Assembly (NCBI RefSeq): GCF_013114545.1
Contig: NZ_VTXI01000012.1
Location: forward strand, 60,675 to 124,674
Length of the DNA stretch: 64,000 nt
Direction: 5' to 3'
From: Vibrio sp. RE86
GTDB taxonomy: Bacteria; Pseudomonadota; Gammaproteobacteria; Enterobacterales; Vibrionaceae
In this document: positions 29,405 through 39,520 of the stretch, one piece after another
How positions within the stretch are numbered: position 1 is the first letter of the stretch
How the letters are laid out: each line of letters opens with the position of its first letter
Notes under the pieces: model-generated
Told to the model about the DNA's origin: nothing
What the model saw: the letters and a program-made list of their open reading frames with translations, nothing else
Database searches by the model: none
Made by a program: the position numbers and the translations under genes

Positions 29405-30727
29405 ATGACTATGGAACGTTGGCAAGATATCAACAAAGTTGTGGTTGTAGGGCTCGGTATTACCGGGCTCTCTGTCGTTAAACATCTCGAGTCCTTAGAG
29501 CAAGATCTTAGTATTCGTGTGATTGACACGCGCGTAAACCCACCGGGTAGTGATGAACTTTCTCAGCAAGTCGAACTTCACCGTGGTAGTTGGAATCTTA
29601 CATGGTTGCTAGAAGCGGATTTAATCGTTGCTAACCCTGGTATTGCTTTGGCAACGCCTGAGTTGCAGCAGGCACTTACAGCAGGCGTTCCCGTTGTTGG
29701 TGATATTGAGCTGTTTGCATGGCATGTCGATAAGCCAGTTATTGCCATCACAGGATCCAATGGTAAAAGTACCGTGACCGACTGGACAGGTTGTGTGGCT
29801 AAAGCTGCGGGCTTGAAGGTTGGCGTTGGCGGAAATATTGGCGTTCCAGCCTTAGAACTTCTTCAGCTTAATGCGGATCTTTATGTACTAGAGCTTTCAA
29901 GCTTTCAGCTAGAGACAACCTCATCTCTAGCACCTAAAGCGGCGGCATTTCTCAACCTCTCAGAAGACCATATGGATCGCTATGATGGAATGGGAGGTTA
30001 TCGCCAAGCGAAGCTACGTATTTTCGATCATGCAGAGTCTTGTATTGTTAACGCTGATGATCGTGAAACTTATCCTGCAGAAGACAAAAATCTCGTCGAG
30101 TTCAGTTTAGCTCAACAGACTCGTTTTAGTCTGTTGGTGGAAAACAACGAAGAGTATTTGGCCATTGATGGTAAAGCACTCTCTAAGGTTTCTGACCTGT
30201 CACTGGTTGGCCGCCACAATGTTGCTAATGCCTTAGTGGTTCTCGCGTTGTTGTCCGAATGCGGTGTTAATATTCAATCTGGGCTGACAGCTCTTAACTC
30301 TTACAATGGGTTGACACATCGTTGTCAGGTCGTTGCTGATAATCGTGGTGTTAAATGGGTCAATGACTCTAAAGCGACAAACGTGGCGAGTACCTTAGCA
30401 GCGTTAGCGGGCTTAGAGTTGTCAGGTAAGCTCTACCTACTAGTGGGTGGTGTGGGTAAAGGTGCAGACTTTTCTGAACTTGCTCCTGTGCTTAATGAAC
30501 TGAATGTTCAGCTATGTTGCTTTGGTGAAGATGGTGAGCAGTTCATACCTTTGCACTCCAGCGCACAGCGGTTTGAGTCAATGAGTGATATTGTTGAATG
30601 GCTTACTCCACAAGTGAGTGAGGGCGATATGGTATTGCTTTCTCCTGCGTGTGCGAGCTTTGATCAATTTAACAATTTTATGGCTCGTGGAGACGCGTTC
30701 ACCGAGTTAGCAAAAACATACGCCTAA
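29405..30727 (+). CDS. murD: UDP-MurNAc-L-alanine D-glutamate ligase MurD
   Basis: Adds D-glutamate to UDP-MurNAc-L-alanine. Seen (440 residues): N-terminal [12 protein letters not shown]-loop [39 protein letters not shown] and the C-terminal [12 protein letters not shown]. The ATG at 29405 follows AAGGAA by 10 nt; another ATG at 29411 is also possible. The frame is open upstream into mraY without homology. Confidence 0.96.
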   Translation: MTMERWQDINKVVVVGLGITGLSVVKHLESLEQDLSIRVIDTRVNPPGSDELSQQVELHRGSWNLTWLLEADLIVANPGIALATPELQQALTAGVPVVGDIELFAWHVDKPVIAITGSNGKSTVTDWTGCVAKAAGLKVGVGGNIGVPALELLQLNADLYVLELSSFQLETTSSLAPKAAAFLNLSEDHMDRYDGMGGYRQAKLRIFDHAESCIVNADDRETYPAEDKNLVEFSLAQQTRFSLLVENNEEYLAIDGKALSKVSDLSLVGRHNVANALVVLALLSECGVNIQSGLTALNSYNGLTHRCQVVADNRGVKWVNDSKATNVASTLAALAGLELSGKLYLLVGGVGKGADFSELAPVLNELNVQLCCFGEDGEQFIPLHSSAQRFESMSDIVEWLTPQVSEGDMVLLSPACASFDQFNNFMARGDAFTELAKTYA

Positions 30728-30740
30728 TCCAAAGGGAACC

Positions 30741-31940
30741 ATGCAGGTAAAAGAAGTTTTCAGTCGCATTAAACACTGGGTCACCACTGCATCTCCAGAG
30801 GTGCTCTACGATCGTCAGTTAGTATGGATCTCACTTGGTCTTATGCTGACTGGGCTTGTTATGGTGACCTCCGCATCGTTCCCAATCAGTTCGCGATTAA
30901 CTGACCAACCTTTCCACTTCATGTTTCGCCATGCGATCTTTTTGGTATTGGCGATCTCCGCTTCTGCGGTCATTCTGCAAGTTCCAATGAAGCGGTGGCT
31001 TCAATACAGTACTTGGTTGCTACTGCTTGCGATTTTCCTGCTCATTGTGGTGCTGGTGGCTGGTAAGTCAGTTAATGGTGCCTCACGTTGGATTCCACTT
31101 GGGCTATTTAACTTGCAGCCTGCTGAGGTGGCCAAGCTGTCATTGTTTATATTTATGGCGGGATATTTGGTACGTAAAAATGACGAAGTCCGTTCTAGCT
31201 TTTTTGGTGGATTTATTAAACCCATCATTGTTTTCGCAACATTAGCCAGCTTATTACTCCTGCAGCCAGACCTTGGTACAGTGGTCGTTATGTTGGTGAC
31301 ACTTTTCGGCATGCTGTTTATCGCTGGAGCAAAACTGACGCAGTTTTTGGCTTTGATGGTGGTAGGTTTGCTTGCTGTTGCCGCATTGATATACATAGAA
31401 CCATATCGGATGCGCCGTGTTACCTCTTTCATGGACCCGTGGGATGACCCGTTTGGCAGTGGTTATCAGTTGACCCAATCACTAATGGCGTTCGGTCGAG
31501 GTGATTGGTTTGGACAAGGTCTCGGGAACTCAATTCAAAAGCTTGAGTACTTACCTGAAGCTCATACCGACTTTGTTTTCGCGGTTTTAGCCGAAGAACT
31601 TGGGTTTGTCGGCGTGGTGTTGGTATTGATGCTGATTTTCAGCTTAGTGACTAAAGCCATTCTTATCGGCCGCAAAGCGTTTGAAAACGACCAGCTCTTT
31701 GGTGGTTATTTGGCGTTTGGCATTGGGATCTGGTTTGCGTTTCAAACATTAGTCAATGTAGGAGCTGCAGCGGGCATGGTACCGACAAAAGGTTTAACGC
31801 TCCCTCTAATCAGTTACGGTGGATCTAGTTTAATTACCATGGCAGTGGCTGTATCGATATTGCTACGCATAGATCATGAGTGCCGGTTAGAGCTGGCCAA
31901 GCAAGAACAACAACAGTTAGAAAATGATGAAAAAGAATAA
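30741..31940 (+). CDS. ftsW: Septal peptidoglycan glycosyltransferase FtsW
   Basis: A SEDS-family polytopic membrane enzyme that polymerises lipid II at the septum with FtsI. Seen (399 residues): ten predicted membrane segments; [23 protein letters not shown]; the long periplasmic loop with [19 protein letters not shown]; and [22 protein letters not shown] precedes the ATG. It overlaps murG by 17 nt. Confidence 0.97.
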   Translation: MQVKEVFSRIKHWVTTASPEVLYDRQLVWISLGLMLTGLVMVTSASFPISSRLTDQPFHFMFRHAIFLVLAISASAVILQVPMKRWLQYSTWLLLLAIFLLIVVLVAGKSVNGASRWIPLGLFNLQPAEVAKLSLFIFMAGYLVRKNDEVRSSFFGGFIKPIIVFATLASLLLLQPDLGTVVVMLVTLFGMLFIAGAKLTQFLALMVVGLLAVAALIYIEPYRMRRVTSFMDPWDDPFGSGYQLTQSLMAFGRGDWFGQGLGNSIQKLEYLPEAHTDFVFAVLAEELGFVGVVLVLMLIFSLVTKAILIGRKAFENDQLFGGYLAFGIGIWFAFQTLVNVGAAAGMVPTKGLTLPLISYGGSSLITMAVAVSILLRIDHECRLELAKQEQQQLENDEKE

Positions 31941-33003
31941 AAGATTGATGGTGATGGCTGGTGGTACAGGCGGTCACGTTTTTCCAGGGCTTGCTGTCGC
32001 TAAACAATTGCAATCACAGGGTTGGGATATTCGCTGGTTAGGCACAGCTGATCGTATGGAAGCGGATTTGGTGCCCAAACATGGTATCGACATTGATTTT
32101 ATCAAGGTAAAAGGTCTACGCGGTCAAGGTATTGCTCGGCTAATTAAAGCACCATTCCAAATCATCAATGCAATTATGCAAGCAAAGGCGCACATGAAAC
32201 GTTGGCAGCCGGATGCGGTTTTAGGCATGGGTGGGTATGTGAGTGGGCCAGGTGGTATAGCTGCTTGGCTATTGGGCATTCCTGTTGTGCTTCATGAGCA
32301 AAATGCGGTCGCTGGACTTACCAACCAATGGTTATCGAAAGTAGCGAAGAAGGTGTTTCAAGCCTTTTCTGGCGCGTTTCCTACCGCTCCAGTTGTTGGT
32401 AACCCTGTTCGAGAGGATGTGGTTGCCATCGCGCCGCCGGAGCAACGTATGGCGGAGAGAGACGGTAGAATTCGTATTCTCGTCATGGGAGGAAGCCAAG
32501 GCGCTCGCATCTTGAACCAAACAATGCCTCAAGTGATGGCAAAGATTGGTGATGGTTACGAGGTTCGTCACCAGGCAGGCAAAAATAGTGACCAAGAAGT
32601 TCGAGAAGTTTACCAACAACATCAAGTTGAAAATGCACAAGTCGTCGAATTTATTGACGATGTAGCAGCAGCCTATGAGTGGGCCGATCTGTTGGTGTGT
32701 CGCTCAGGCGCTTTGACCGTTTCAGAGGTTTCGGCAGCTGGCGTAGGTGCTATTTTCATTCCCTTCATGCACAAAGACAGACAACAAGCACTCAACGCTG
32801 ACCATTTGGTCGAGTGTGGTGCGGCAAAAATGATTGAGCAGCCAGAGCTGACCGTCGATAAACTGACGAATGAGATTCAGAGTATGGATCGCAGCGCGCT
32901 TCTATCGATGGCAAACAAAGCGAAACAGGCAGCTAAGTTAGATGCAGATAAAGTGGTAGCTGAAGCTATTATTGCATTGACTAAACAACGAGAAAATTCA
33001 TGA
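31924..33003 (+). CDS. murG: UDP-GlcNAc:undecaprenyl-PP-MurNAc-pentapeptide transferase MurG
   Basis: A peripheral inner-membrane GT-B glycosyltransferase that converts lipid I to lipid II. Seen (359 residues): [16 protein letters not shown], the second Gly-rich loop [29 protein letters not shown], and [11 protein letters not shown]. Two adjacent ATGs (31924, 31927) could start it. It overlaps ftsW (17 nt) and murC (4 nt). Confidence 0.97.
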   Translation: MMKKNKRLMVMAGGTGGHVFPGLAVAKQLQSQGWDIRWLGTADRMEADLVPKHGIDIDFIKVKGLRGQGIARLIKAPFQIINAIMQAKAHMKRWQPDAVLGMGGYVSGPGGIAAWLLGIPVVLHEQNAVAGLTNQWLSKVAKKVFQAFSGAFPTAPVVGNPVREDVVAIAPPEQRMAERDGRIRILVMGGSQGARILNQTMPQVMAKIGDGYEVRHQAGKNSDQEVREVYQQHQVENAQVVEFIDDVAAAYEWADLLVCRSGALTVSEVSAAGVGAIFIPFMHKDRQQALNADHLVECGAAKMIEQPELTVDKLTNEIQSMDRSALLSMANKAKQAAKLDADKVVAEAIIALTKQRENS

Positions 33004-34463
33004 CAATTCAACATACTCAAGATTTAGCTCAGATTCGAGCAATGGTGCCAGAGATGCGCCGTGTGAAATGCATTCACTTTATTGGTATTGGCGGAGCAGG
33101 GATGAGCGGGATCGCTGAAGTCTTGCTTAACGAAGGTTACCAAATCTCTGGTTCTGATATTGCAGAAAACCCTGTTACTCAGCGCCTTACTGAGAAAGGT
33201 GCAAAAGTTTACATTGGCCATACAGAGCAGAATGTTGCTCAGGCGAGTGTGGTAGTGGTATCAACCGCTATCAATGAAGAAAACCCAGAGATTGTTGCTG
33301 CTCGTGCCGCGCGTATTCCGGTTGTTCGCCGAGCTGAAATGCTGGCTGAGCTGATGCGCTTCCGTCATGGCATTGCCGTTGCTGGTACTCACGGTAAGAC
33401 AACTACAACAGCATTGGTTACTCAGATCTATTCAGAAGCGGGTCTAGATCCAACGTTTGTAAACGGTGGCTTAGTGAAAAGCGCAGGAACCAATGCTCGT
33501 CTTGGTTCAAGCCGAATCTTAATCGCTGAAGCCGATGAAAGTGATGCGTCATTCTTGCACTTACAACCGATGGTGAGCATTGTTACCAACATTGAAGCAG
33601 ACCATATGGACACTTATGGTGGTGACTTTGAGACGCTAAAACAAACTTTCATCGATTTCCTACATAACTTGCCATTCTACGGCCAAGCGATTGTTTGCAT
33701 TGATGATCCAGTTGTTCGAGAATTGGTGCCACAGATTAGCCGTCAGGTGATTACTTACGGTTTCTCTGAAGACGCAGATGTACGCATCGATAATTATCGT
33801 CAAGAAGGGCAGCAAGGTAAGTTTACTGTTATTCGCCAAGGCAAATCTGATCTTGAGATCACATTGAATATTCCAGGCCGTCACAACGCGTTGAATGCAT
33901 CAGCTGCGATTGCGGTTGCAACGGAAGATGATATTTCTGACGAAGCTATTCTCAGTGCAATGGCAGGGACTCAAGGTACAGGTCGACGCTTTGACCATTT
34001 AGGTGAGTTTGAGACAGGCAATGGTCAAGCGATGCTGGTGGATGACTACGGTCATCATCCAACAGAAGTTGATGTAACGATTCAGGCGGCTCGTAACGGA
34101 TGGGAAGATAAACGCCTAGTGATGATTTTCCAACCGCACCGTTATAGTCGCACACGTGACCTGTATGATGATTTTGCCAATGTGCTAGAGCAAGTGGATG
34201 TTTTAATCATGCTCGATGTCTATTCGGCAGGAGAGAAGCCAATTGCGGGTGCTGATGGCCGTTCATTGTGTAGAACGATTCGCAGTCGCGGTAAAATTGA
34301 CCCAATTTTTGTTCCTGAAACAGATGCATTGCCATCGGTTCTCGCTAATGTCTTACAAGATGGTGACTTAGTGCTAACGCAAGGTGCAGGTGACGTCGGT
34401 AAAGTGGCTAAGCAGCTTGCTGCTTTTGAGTTAAATATCGATAAAATGAGTCAAGACTCCTAA
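33000..34463 (+). CDS. murC: UDP-MurNAc-L-alanine ligase MurC
   Basis: Adds the first amino acid, L-alanine, to UDP-MurNAc. Seen (487 residues): [18 protein letters not shown]-loop [40 protein letters not shown] and [10 protein letters not shown]. The stop is followed by a 180-bp gap with a consensus promoter rather than by ddl, which sits here in E. coli. Confidence 0.97.
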   Translation: MTIQHTQDLAQIRAMVPEMRRVKCIHFIGIGGAGMSGIAEVLLNEGYQISGSDIAENPVTQRLTEKGAKVYIGHTEQNVAQASVVVVSTAINEENPEIVAARAARIPVVRRAEMLAELMRFRHGIAVAGTHGKTTTTALVTQIYSEAGLDPTFVNGGLVKSAGTNARLGSSRILIAEADESDASFLHLQPMVSIVTNIEADHMDTYGGDFETLKQTFIDFLHNLPFYGQAIVCIDDPVVRELVPQISRQVITYGFSEDADVRIDNYRQEGQQGKFTVIRQGKSDLEITLNIPGRHNALNASAAIAVATEDDISDEAILSAMAGTQGTGRRFDHLGEFETGNGQAMLVDDYGHHPTEVDVTIQAARNGWEDKRLVMIFQPHRYSRTRDLYDDFANVLEQVDVLIMLDVYSAGEKPIAGADGRSLCRTIRSRGKIDPIFVPETDALPSVLANVLQDGDLVLTQGAGDVGKVAKQLAAFELNIDKMSQDS

Positions 34464-34531
34464 TAAATATAGAATTTTAACTATTTGCGTCACTTATTAT
34501 GTTTAAAGTGACAAATTATCACTTTCACTAT

Positions 34532-34559
34532 TTGATACTTTGTTTGACCCCAGTATAAT
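34532..34559 (+). promoter_or_regulatory. Strong sigma-70 promoter of ftsQAZ
   Basis: TTGATA (34532-34537), 16-bp spacer, TATAAT (34554-34559), in the murC-ftsQ gap. It should provide ftsQAZ transcription independent of the upstream mur genes, as separate ftsQAZ promoters do in E. coli. Confidence 0.75.
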
Positions 34560-34643
34560 CTGAAGGTTAAAGTAAGTGCTTTATCTCTAGATACGAATTG
34601 GATTAGGGAAAGATAAGCGAGCTGGTAGCAAGGACAATGGACT

Positions 34644-35426
34644 TTGATTAAAAGTGCTTTTAATGAAGGCCGTCGGATTACTTCTGTACCACTAGTAAAG
34701 CAACATGCCCTTGGCGGTAGTTTCTTACTGGTGGTCTTGTTGTTAATTGGCTCTCTCCTCTATTCTACGATCTCTTGGATGTGGGATGACAAACGTCTGC
34801 CACTTTCAAATATCGTGCTCCAAGGTGAATTGCATTATGTTTCTGCCCGAGACGTTCAGCGCGCATTTGCACAGCTAGAACATGTGGGGACATTTATGTC
34901 ACAAGACATCGATGTACTGCAAAGTATGGCTGAATCAATTCCTTGGGTTTCACATGCCTCCATTCGTAAACAGTGGCCAGATACGGTCAAAGTTTTTTTG
35001 ACTGAGCATCACGCTGAAGCTATTTGGAACGGTAATGCACTACTCAATGACTACGGTCAGATATTTGATGGTGATATCGGCCAACTAGAAGAAGAGCGAG
35101 TCAAACTTTATGGGCCTCTTGATACAAGCGAGGAAGTCTTGCAAGTATGGCGAGAGATAAGCCCGAGGTTTGAAGCACTCAATCTAACGATTACCTCATT
35201 GGTACTCAATGACCGTCGAGCTTGGCAAATCATTCTCGATAATGGGATTCGACTAGAGCTCGGAAAAGAGTCGTTAGAAGAACGTATAGAGCGATTTATC
35301 TCTCTATTCAAGAATTTGGGTAGCGAAACCGAACTGGTTAGCTACATTGACCTCAGGTATGATACGGGAGCCTCTATAGGATGGTTCCCTGAGCAAGAGT
35401 TAGAACAAGAGAATTCAGATGACTAA
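34644..35426 (+). CDS. ftsQ: Cell division protein FtsQ
   Basis: A bitopic inner-membrane divisome scaffold bridging early and late proteins. Seen (260 residues): short cytoplasmic tail, membrane segment about 26-46, POTRA domain (about 55-125) beginning LSNIVLQGELHYVS, then the beta domain with WPDTVKVFLTEHHAEAIWN. The start is a TTG at 34644, with AGGA 9 nt upstream; the nearby ATG at 34637 runs into a stop after four codons. A TTG start suggests deliberately low synthesis. It overlaps ftsA by 8 nt. Confidence 0.93.
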   Translation: MIKSAFNEGRRITSVPLVKQHALGGSFLLVVLLLIGSLLYSTISWMWDDKRLPLSNIVLQGELHYVSARDVQRAFAQLEHVGTFMSQDIDVLQSMAESIPWVSHASIRKQWPDTVKVFLTEHHAEAIWNGNALLNDYGQIFDGDIGQLEEERVKLYGPLDTSEEVLQVWREISPRFEALNLTITSLVLNDRRAWQIILDNGIRLELGKESLEERIERFISLFKNLGSETELVSYIDLRYDTGASIGWFPEQELEQENSDD

Positions 35427-36681
35427 GACCGCTGATGACAACATTATTGTTGGTCTTGATATAGGCACTGCAACAGTATCGGCTCTAGTGGGTGAAGTAT
35501 TGCCTGATGGTCAAATCAATATTATTGGTGCAGGCAGTAGTCCTTCAAGAGGAATGGACAAAGGTGGTGTAAACGACCTTGAATCGGTAGTGAAATCGGT
35601 TCAGCGTGCAATTGACCAAGCTGAGTTAATGGCTGAGTGCCAAATCAGCAGTGTGTACCTTTCTATTTCAGGTAGACATATTGCTAGCCGTATTGAGAAA
35701 GGCATGGGGACCATCTCAGATGAAGCGGTTTCCCAAGATGATATGGATCGTGCAATCCATACGGCTAAGTCGATTAAAATTAGTGAGGAACTGCGCATTC
35801 TTCACGTAATTCCACAAGAATTTACGATTGATTACCAAGAAGGGATCAAAAACCCGCTAGGTTTATCAGGAGTAAGAATGGAAGTAAGTGTTCACATGAT
35901 CTCTTGCCACAATGATATGGCGAAAAATATCATTAAAGCAGTAGAGCGTTGTGGCCTAACTAGAACCGAACTTGTTTACTCTGGCTTAGCGGCAAGCCAT
36001 GCTGTTATTACCGAAGATGAGCGTGAACTGGGTGTGTGTGTCGTTGATATCGGTGCAGGCACGATGGATATTTCAATCTGGACTGGCGGTGCGTTACGTC
36101 ATACAGAGGTATTCTCATACGCTGGCAATGCAGTAACAAGTGATATCGCTTTTGCGTTTGGTACTCCAGTAAGTGATGCTGAAGAGATCAAAGTGAAGCA
36201 CGGTTGTGCTCTTAGCGAACTAGTTAGTAAAGATGATACGGTTAACGTTCCAAGTGTTGGTGGGCGCCCATCTCGCAGTTTACAAAGACAAACTTTGTCT
36301 GAAGTGATAGAGCCTCGTTATACTGAACTTATGGGACTGGTTAACCAAACTATCGATACCGTCCAAGAAAAGCTACGCGAAGAAGGGATTAAACATCACC
36401 TAGCCGCGGGCGTGGTGCTCACAGGTGGAGCAGCACAAATGGAAGGTGTGGTAGAGTGTGCGGAACGTGTTTTCCGCAACCAAGTACGAGTGGGCAAACC
36501 TCTAGAGGTGAGCGGCTTAACAGATTACGTAAAAGAGCCGTATCATTCTACGGCTGTTGGTTTACTTCATTACGCAAGAGATAATCAAATGAGTGATGAT
36601 ACTGAATATAACGAGCCTGCTCGTTCTTCAGTCGCAAGTTTATTTGACCGAATGCGTAATTGGATACAAAAAGAGTTTTAA
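35419..36681 (+). CDS. ftsA: Cell division protein FtsA
   Basis: An actin-like protein that anchors FtsZ filaments to the inner membrane. Seen (420 residues): phosphate-1 loop GLDIGTATVSALVGE, the FtsA-specific 1C domain (about 85-165), phosphate-2 VVDIGAGTMDISIW, adenosine motif VVLTGGAAQMEG, and a C-terminal amphipathic membrane-targeting helix VASLFDRMRNWIQKEF. It overlaps ftsQ and lies 30 bp before ftsZ. Confidence 0.97.
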   Translation: MTKTADDNIIVGLDIGTATVSALVGEVLPDGQINIIGAGSSPSRGMDKGGVNDLESVVKSVQRAIDQAELMAECQISSVYLSISGRHIASRIEKGMGTISDEAVSQDDMDRAIHTAKSIKISEELRILHVIPQEFTIDYQEGIKNPLGLSGVRMEVSVHMISCHNDMAKNIIKAVERCGLTRTELVYSGLAASHAVITEDERELGVCVVDIGAGTMDISIWTGGALRHTEVFSYAGNAVTSDIAFAFGTPVSDAEEIKVKHGCALSELVSKDDTVNVPSVGGRPSRSLQRQTLSEVIEPRYTELMGLVNQTIDTVQEKLREEGIKHHLAAGVVLTGGAAQMEGVVECAERVFRNQVRVGKPLEVSGLTDYVKEPYHSTAVGLLHYARDNQMSDDTEYNEPARSSVASLFDRMRNWIQKEF

Positions 36682-36711
36682 CCTGAGCAGCAGGAAAAAC
36701 GGAGATAACAC

Positions 36712-37944
36712 ATGTTTGAACCGATGATGGAAATGTCTGACGACGCAGTAATTAAAGTCGTTGGAGTTGGTGGCGGTGGTGGTAACGCCGTTGAACACAT
36801 GGTACGTGAGTCCATCGAAGGTGTTGAGTTCATTAGTATTAACACTGATGCTCAGGCACTTCGTAAAACCAGTGTGAATAGTGTTATTCAGATTGGTGGT
36901 GATATGACTAAAGGTCTGGGTGCTGGTGCAAATCCTCAAGTAGGACGTGACGCAGCTCTCGAAGATCGTGATCGTATTAAAGAAGAGCTAAATGGTGCCG
37001 ATATGGTATTTATCGCAGCTGGTATGGGCGGCGGTACAGGTACTGGTGCGGCACCAGTAATTGCAGAAGTAGCGAAAGAGCTAGGTATTCTGACAGTTGC
37101 TGTTGTAACTAAGCCATTTAGCTTTGAGGGCAAAAAGCGTTTAGCTTTTGCTGAGCAAGGTATTGAAGAGCTTTCTAAACATGTGGACTCACTGATTACG
37201 ATTCCAAATGAGAAGCTTCTTAAAGTACTTGGCCGTGGTATCACTCTACTTGAAGCCTTTGCTAGTGCGAACGACGTACTAAAGAATGCGGTACAAGGTA
37301 TTGCTGAGCTGATTACTCGTCCTGGCATGATCAACGTCGACTTTGCTGACGTTCGTACAGTGATGTCTGAGATGGGTCATGCAATGATGGGTAGCGGCGT
37401 TGCTAAAGGTGAAGATCGTGCAGAAGAGGCGGCAGAAATGGCAATTTCTAGCCCTCTACTAGAAGATATCGATCTTGCTGGTGCTCGCGGTGTGCTTGTA
37501 AATATCACGGCTGGTCTAGATATGCGTCTAGACGAGTTCGAAACCGTTGGTAACACAGTTAAAGCCTTTGCATCAGACAATGCTACGGTCGTTATTGGTA
37601 CTTCATTAGACCCAGATATGGCTGATGAAATCCGTGTCACTGTTGTTGCTACAGGTATTGGCAACGAGAAGAAACCTGACATTACGCTAGTTGCGGGCGG
37701 CAAAGCGAAAGTTGCGCCAGTTGCTCAGCCGCAGACTCAACCACAATCGGCACCTGCTCAGCAGACTGTCAATAAAGTGGAAGAAAAACCGGCACCAACT
37801 TTGCAAGAGAAACCACAGGTTACTCCTCAGCCAACGACAACAGCTCCGTCTGGCAGCGGTGCAGGCCAAAGTGCAGCACCAAAAGCAGATAAAGAAAGCG
37901 GTTATCTAGATATCCCTGCGTTCTTGCGTCGTCAAGCTGACTAA
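36712..37944 (+). CDS. ftsZ: Cell division GTPase FtsZ
   Basis: The tubulin homologue that forms the Z ring. Seen (410 residues): [15 protein letters not shown], the GTP signature [10 protein letters not shown], the T7 synergy loop with [10 protein letters not shown], a Pro/Gln-rich linker (about 325-395), and the C-terminal docking peptide [12 protein letters not shown] that binds FtsA and ZipA. The ATG at 36712 follows GGAGATAAC. No U-tailed terminator follows; lpxC has its own promoter next. Confidence 0.98.
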   Translation: MFEPMMEMSDDAVIKVVGVGGGGGNAVEHMVRESIEGVEFISINTDAQALRKTSVNSVIQIGGDMTKGLGAGANPQVGRDAALEDRDRIKEELNGADMVFIAAGMGGGTGTGAAPVIAEVAKELGILTVAVVTKPFSFEGKKRLAFAEQGIEELSKHVDSLITIPNEKLLKVLGRGITLLEAFASANDVLKNAVQGIAELITRPGMINVDFADVRTVMSEMGHAMMGSGVAKGEDRAEEAAEMAISSPLLEDIDLAGARGVLVNITAGLDMRLDEFETVGNTVKAFASDNATVVIGTSLDPDMADEIRVTVVATGIGNEKKPDITLVAGGKAKVAPVAQPQTQPQSAPAQQTVNKVEEKPAPTLQEKPQVTPQPTTTAPSGSGAGQSAAPKADKESGYLDIPAFLRRQAD

Positions 37945-37956
37945 AAACACTACAAT

Positions 37957-37984
37957 TTGACACTGTTCAAAATTGTGGTAGCAT
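37957..37984 (+). promoter_or_regulatory. Sigma-70 promoter of lpxC
   Basis: TTGACA (37957-37962), 16-bp spacer, TAGCAT (37979-37984), 58 bp before the lpxC start. Transcription would begin inside the palindrome at 37986-38011. Confidence 0.65.
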
Positions 37985-37985
37985 G

Positions 37986-38011
37986 CACGGTCAATACTGA
38001 TATTGACCGTG
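37986..38011. promoter_or_regulatory. Perfect 11-bp inverted repeat at the lpxC transcription start
   Basis: CACGGTCAATA and TATTGACCGTG around CTGA. It begins one base after the predicted -10 box, as a repressor operator would, and no U-tract follows. It could also form a hairpin at the end of ftsZ mRNA. Confidence 0.6.
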
Positions 38012-38041
38012 ATTTGTAGCATATTTACTGAGGCAAAGCAG

Positions 38042-38959
38042 ATGATCAGACAACGTACTCTGAAAGAAATGGTGAAAACAACTGGTGTGGGTCTCCACTC
38101 TGGTCGTAAAGTAACACTAATTCTTCGCCCAGCTGCTGCAAATACAGGTATTGTATACCGCCGTACTGATGTAAACCCGCCAGTGGACTTCCCAGCGGAC
38201 CCAGCGTCAGTTCGTGACACAATGCTTTGTACTGCACTGGTTAATGATGAAGGCGTTCGTATCTCTACTGTTGAGCACTTAAATGCCGCACTAGCGGGTA
38301 TGGGTATCGATAACATCATCGTTGAAGTTGACGCGCCTGAAATTCCAATTATGGACGGTAGTGCAAGCCCATTTGTGTTCTTGCTGCAACAAGCTGGCAT
38401 TGAAGAACAAAATGCACCTAAGCGCTTTATCCGCATCAAGAAGCCTGTTCGCTTTGAAGATGGTGATAAGTGGGCTGAGTTTGTTCCTTTCGATGGTTTC
38501 CGCATGGACTTTGAAATTGAGTTCAACCACCCAGCGATTGATGCAGACGAACAGCACCTACTGTTTGATTTCTCTTCACAAGGTTTTGTTAAAGAGATTT
38601 CACGTGCACGTACATTCGGCTTTATGCACGACATCGAGTACCTTCAGTCTCAAAACCTAGTGTTGGGCGGAAGCTTCGATAACGCTATCGTTCTTGATGA
38701 ATACCGTATTCTTAACGAAGAAGGTCTTCGTTTTGAAAACGAATTTGTTACTCATAAAGTTCTTGATGCTATTGGCGACCTTTACATGTGTGGTCACCCA
38801 ATCATCGGTGAATTCCGTGCCTTTAAATCAGGCCACGGCCTAAATAACCAACTACTTCGTTCAGTACTTGCTGACCAAGAAGCTTGGGAATGGGTAACGT
38901 TCGAAGAAGAAGCAACATCGCCAGTGGCATTCGCTGAGCCAAGCTTAGTGCTTGCATAA
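38042..38959 (+). CDS. lpxC: UDP-3-O-acyl-N-acetylglucosamine deacetylase LpxC
   Basis: The zinc amidase for the committed step of lipid A synthesis. Seen (305 residues, equal to E. coli): TTGVGLHSG, zinc ligand H79 in STVEHL, and [11 protein letters not shown] giving the H238 and D242 ligands. The C-terminal tail ends PSLVLA; in E. coli the tail is the FtsH degradation signal. I use the ATG at 38042; the frame is open upstream into the palindrome without homology. Confidence 0.97.
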   Translation: MIRQRTLKEMVKTTGVGLHSGRKVTLILRPAAANTGIVYRRTDVNPPVDFPADPASVRDTMLCTALVNDEGVRISTVEHLNAALAGMGIDNIIVEVDAPEIPIMDGSASPFVFLLQQAGIEEQNAPKRFIRIKKPVRFEDGDKWAEFVPFDGFRMDFEIEFNHPAIDADEQHLLFDFSSQGFVKEISRARTFGFMHDIEYLQSQNLVLGGSFDNAIVLDEYRILNEEGLRFENEFVTHKVLDAIGDLYMCGHPIIGEFRAFKSGHGLNNQLLRSVLADQEAWEWVTFEEEATSPVAFAEPSLVLA

Positions 38960-38974
38960 AAATAGATTTAAAGA

Positions 38975-39003
38975 AAAAGCCAGACAGTCGTCTGGCTTTT
39001 TTT
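38975..39003 (+). terminator. Intrinsic terminator after lpxC
   Basis: AAAAGCCAGAC and GTCTGGCTTTT pair around AGTC, followed by a T-run. Confidence 0.92.
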
Positions 39004-39520
39004 ATCTCTGAATTTCTAAGGATCATATCGGGTGCTCCTTGAAGATCCCTGTCGAACTGGCGGAAGATCTTTGCCTCCTCGCAATGGCGTTCCGCACGAA
39101 GCAAGATCGATCTAGATTACCGCTCGATCACATTGATCTTTTACCTAAGCAATGGCCAAGTTTTGTAACCCGCAATTTGTTGACGGCAACGACTCACTTT
39201 ATCAATCTCAGTTTGCTCTTTTTATACAGTCCAAGCACGCTCAAACTGACTTGAGGCAGCATTTTAGAAGCGTTTAACGGATAAACTTCGTCCATATTGA
39301 GGTAAAAAGTTAAGAGTGCTTCAAACAAATCATCATCATGTTGGTTGTTGGACTGAAAATTCCTTACACTAACGCCTACTAAAAGTGATATAAGCCTTGA
39401 AATCCCTAGTTCTCATCACAATATCTGAGGGAAGTGATTTATCTCAGTATTCTTAGTTAGAGACTGAAGGCATTAAAAGTAGATCGGGCCCGATCTGAAT
39501 AAAGAGAGATTCATAGCAAA
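39004..39520. other. lpxC-secA intergenic region without a recognised gene
   Basis: About 517 bp. In E. coli secM lies here; no secM arrest motif (FXXXXWIXXXXGIRAGP) is present. A TTG-started 71-codon plus-strand frame (39039-39254) has no ribosome site and no family I recognise. On the minus strand, a start-less open stretch of 72 codons (39412-39194) reads as plausible protein ending LGLYKKSKLRLIK, perhaps a gene remnant. A perfect 16-bp palindrome lies at 39481-39496, just before secA. No consensus promoter was found. Confidence 0.5.
39481..39496. promoter_or_regulatory. Perfect 16-bp palindrome upstream of secA
   Basis: AGATCGGGCCCGATCT, centred 32 bp before the secA ATG. It could be an operator, or form a short hairpin (6-bp stem, GGCC loop) near the secA ribosome site AGAGAGA. 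Confidence 0.5.

Noticed and set aside
31001..31432. 143-codon minus-strand ORF within ftsW
   Set aside because: Shadow of ftsW; low-complexity Thr/Ser/Lys content and no start context.
37906..38634. 242-codon minus-strand ORF antisense to lpxC
   Set aside because: It lies wholly over lpxC and the ftsZ tail, whose frames are certain; composition is Ser/Arg-rich as expected of an antisense shadow, and no ribosome site is seen.
39039..39254. 71-codon TTG-started ORF between lpxC and secA as a possible secM
   Set aside because: No signal peptide, no arrest motif and no ribosome site.
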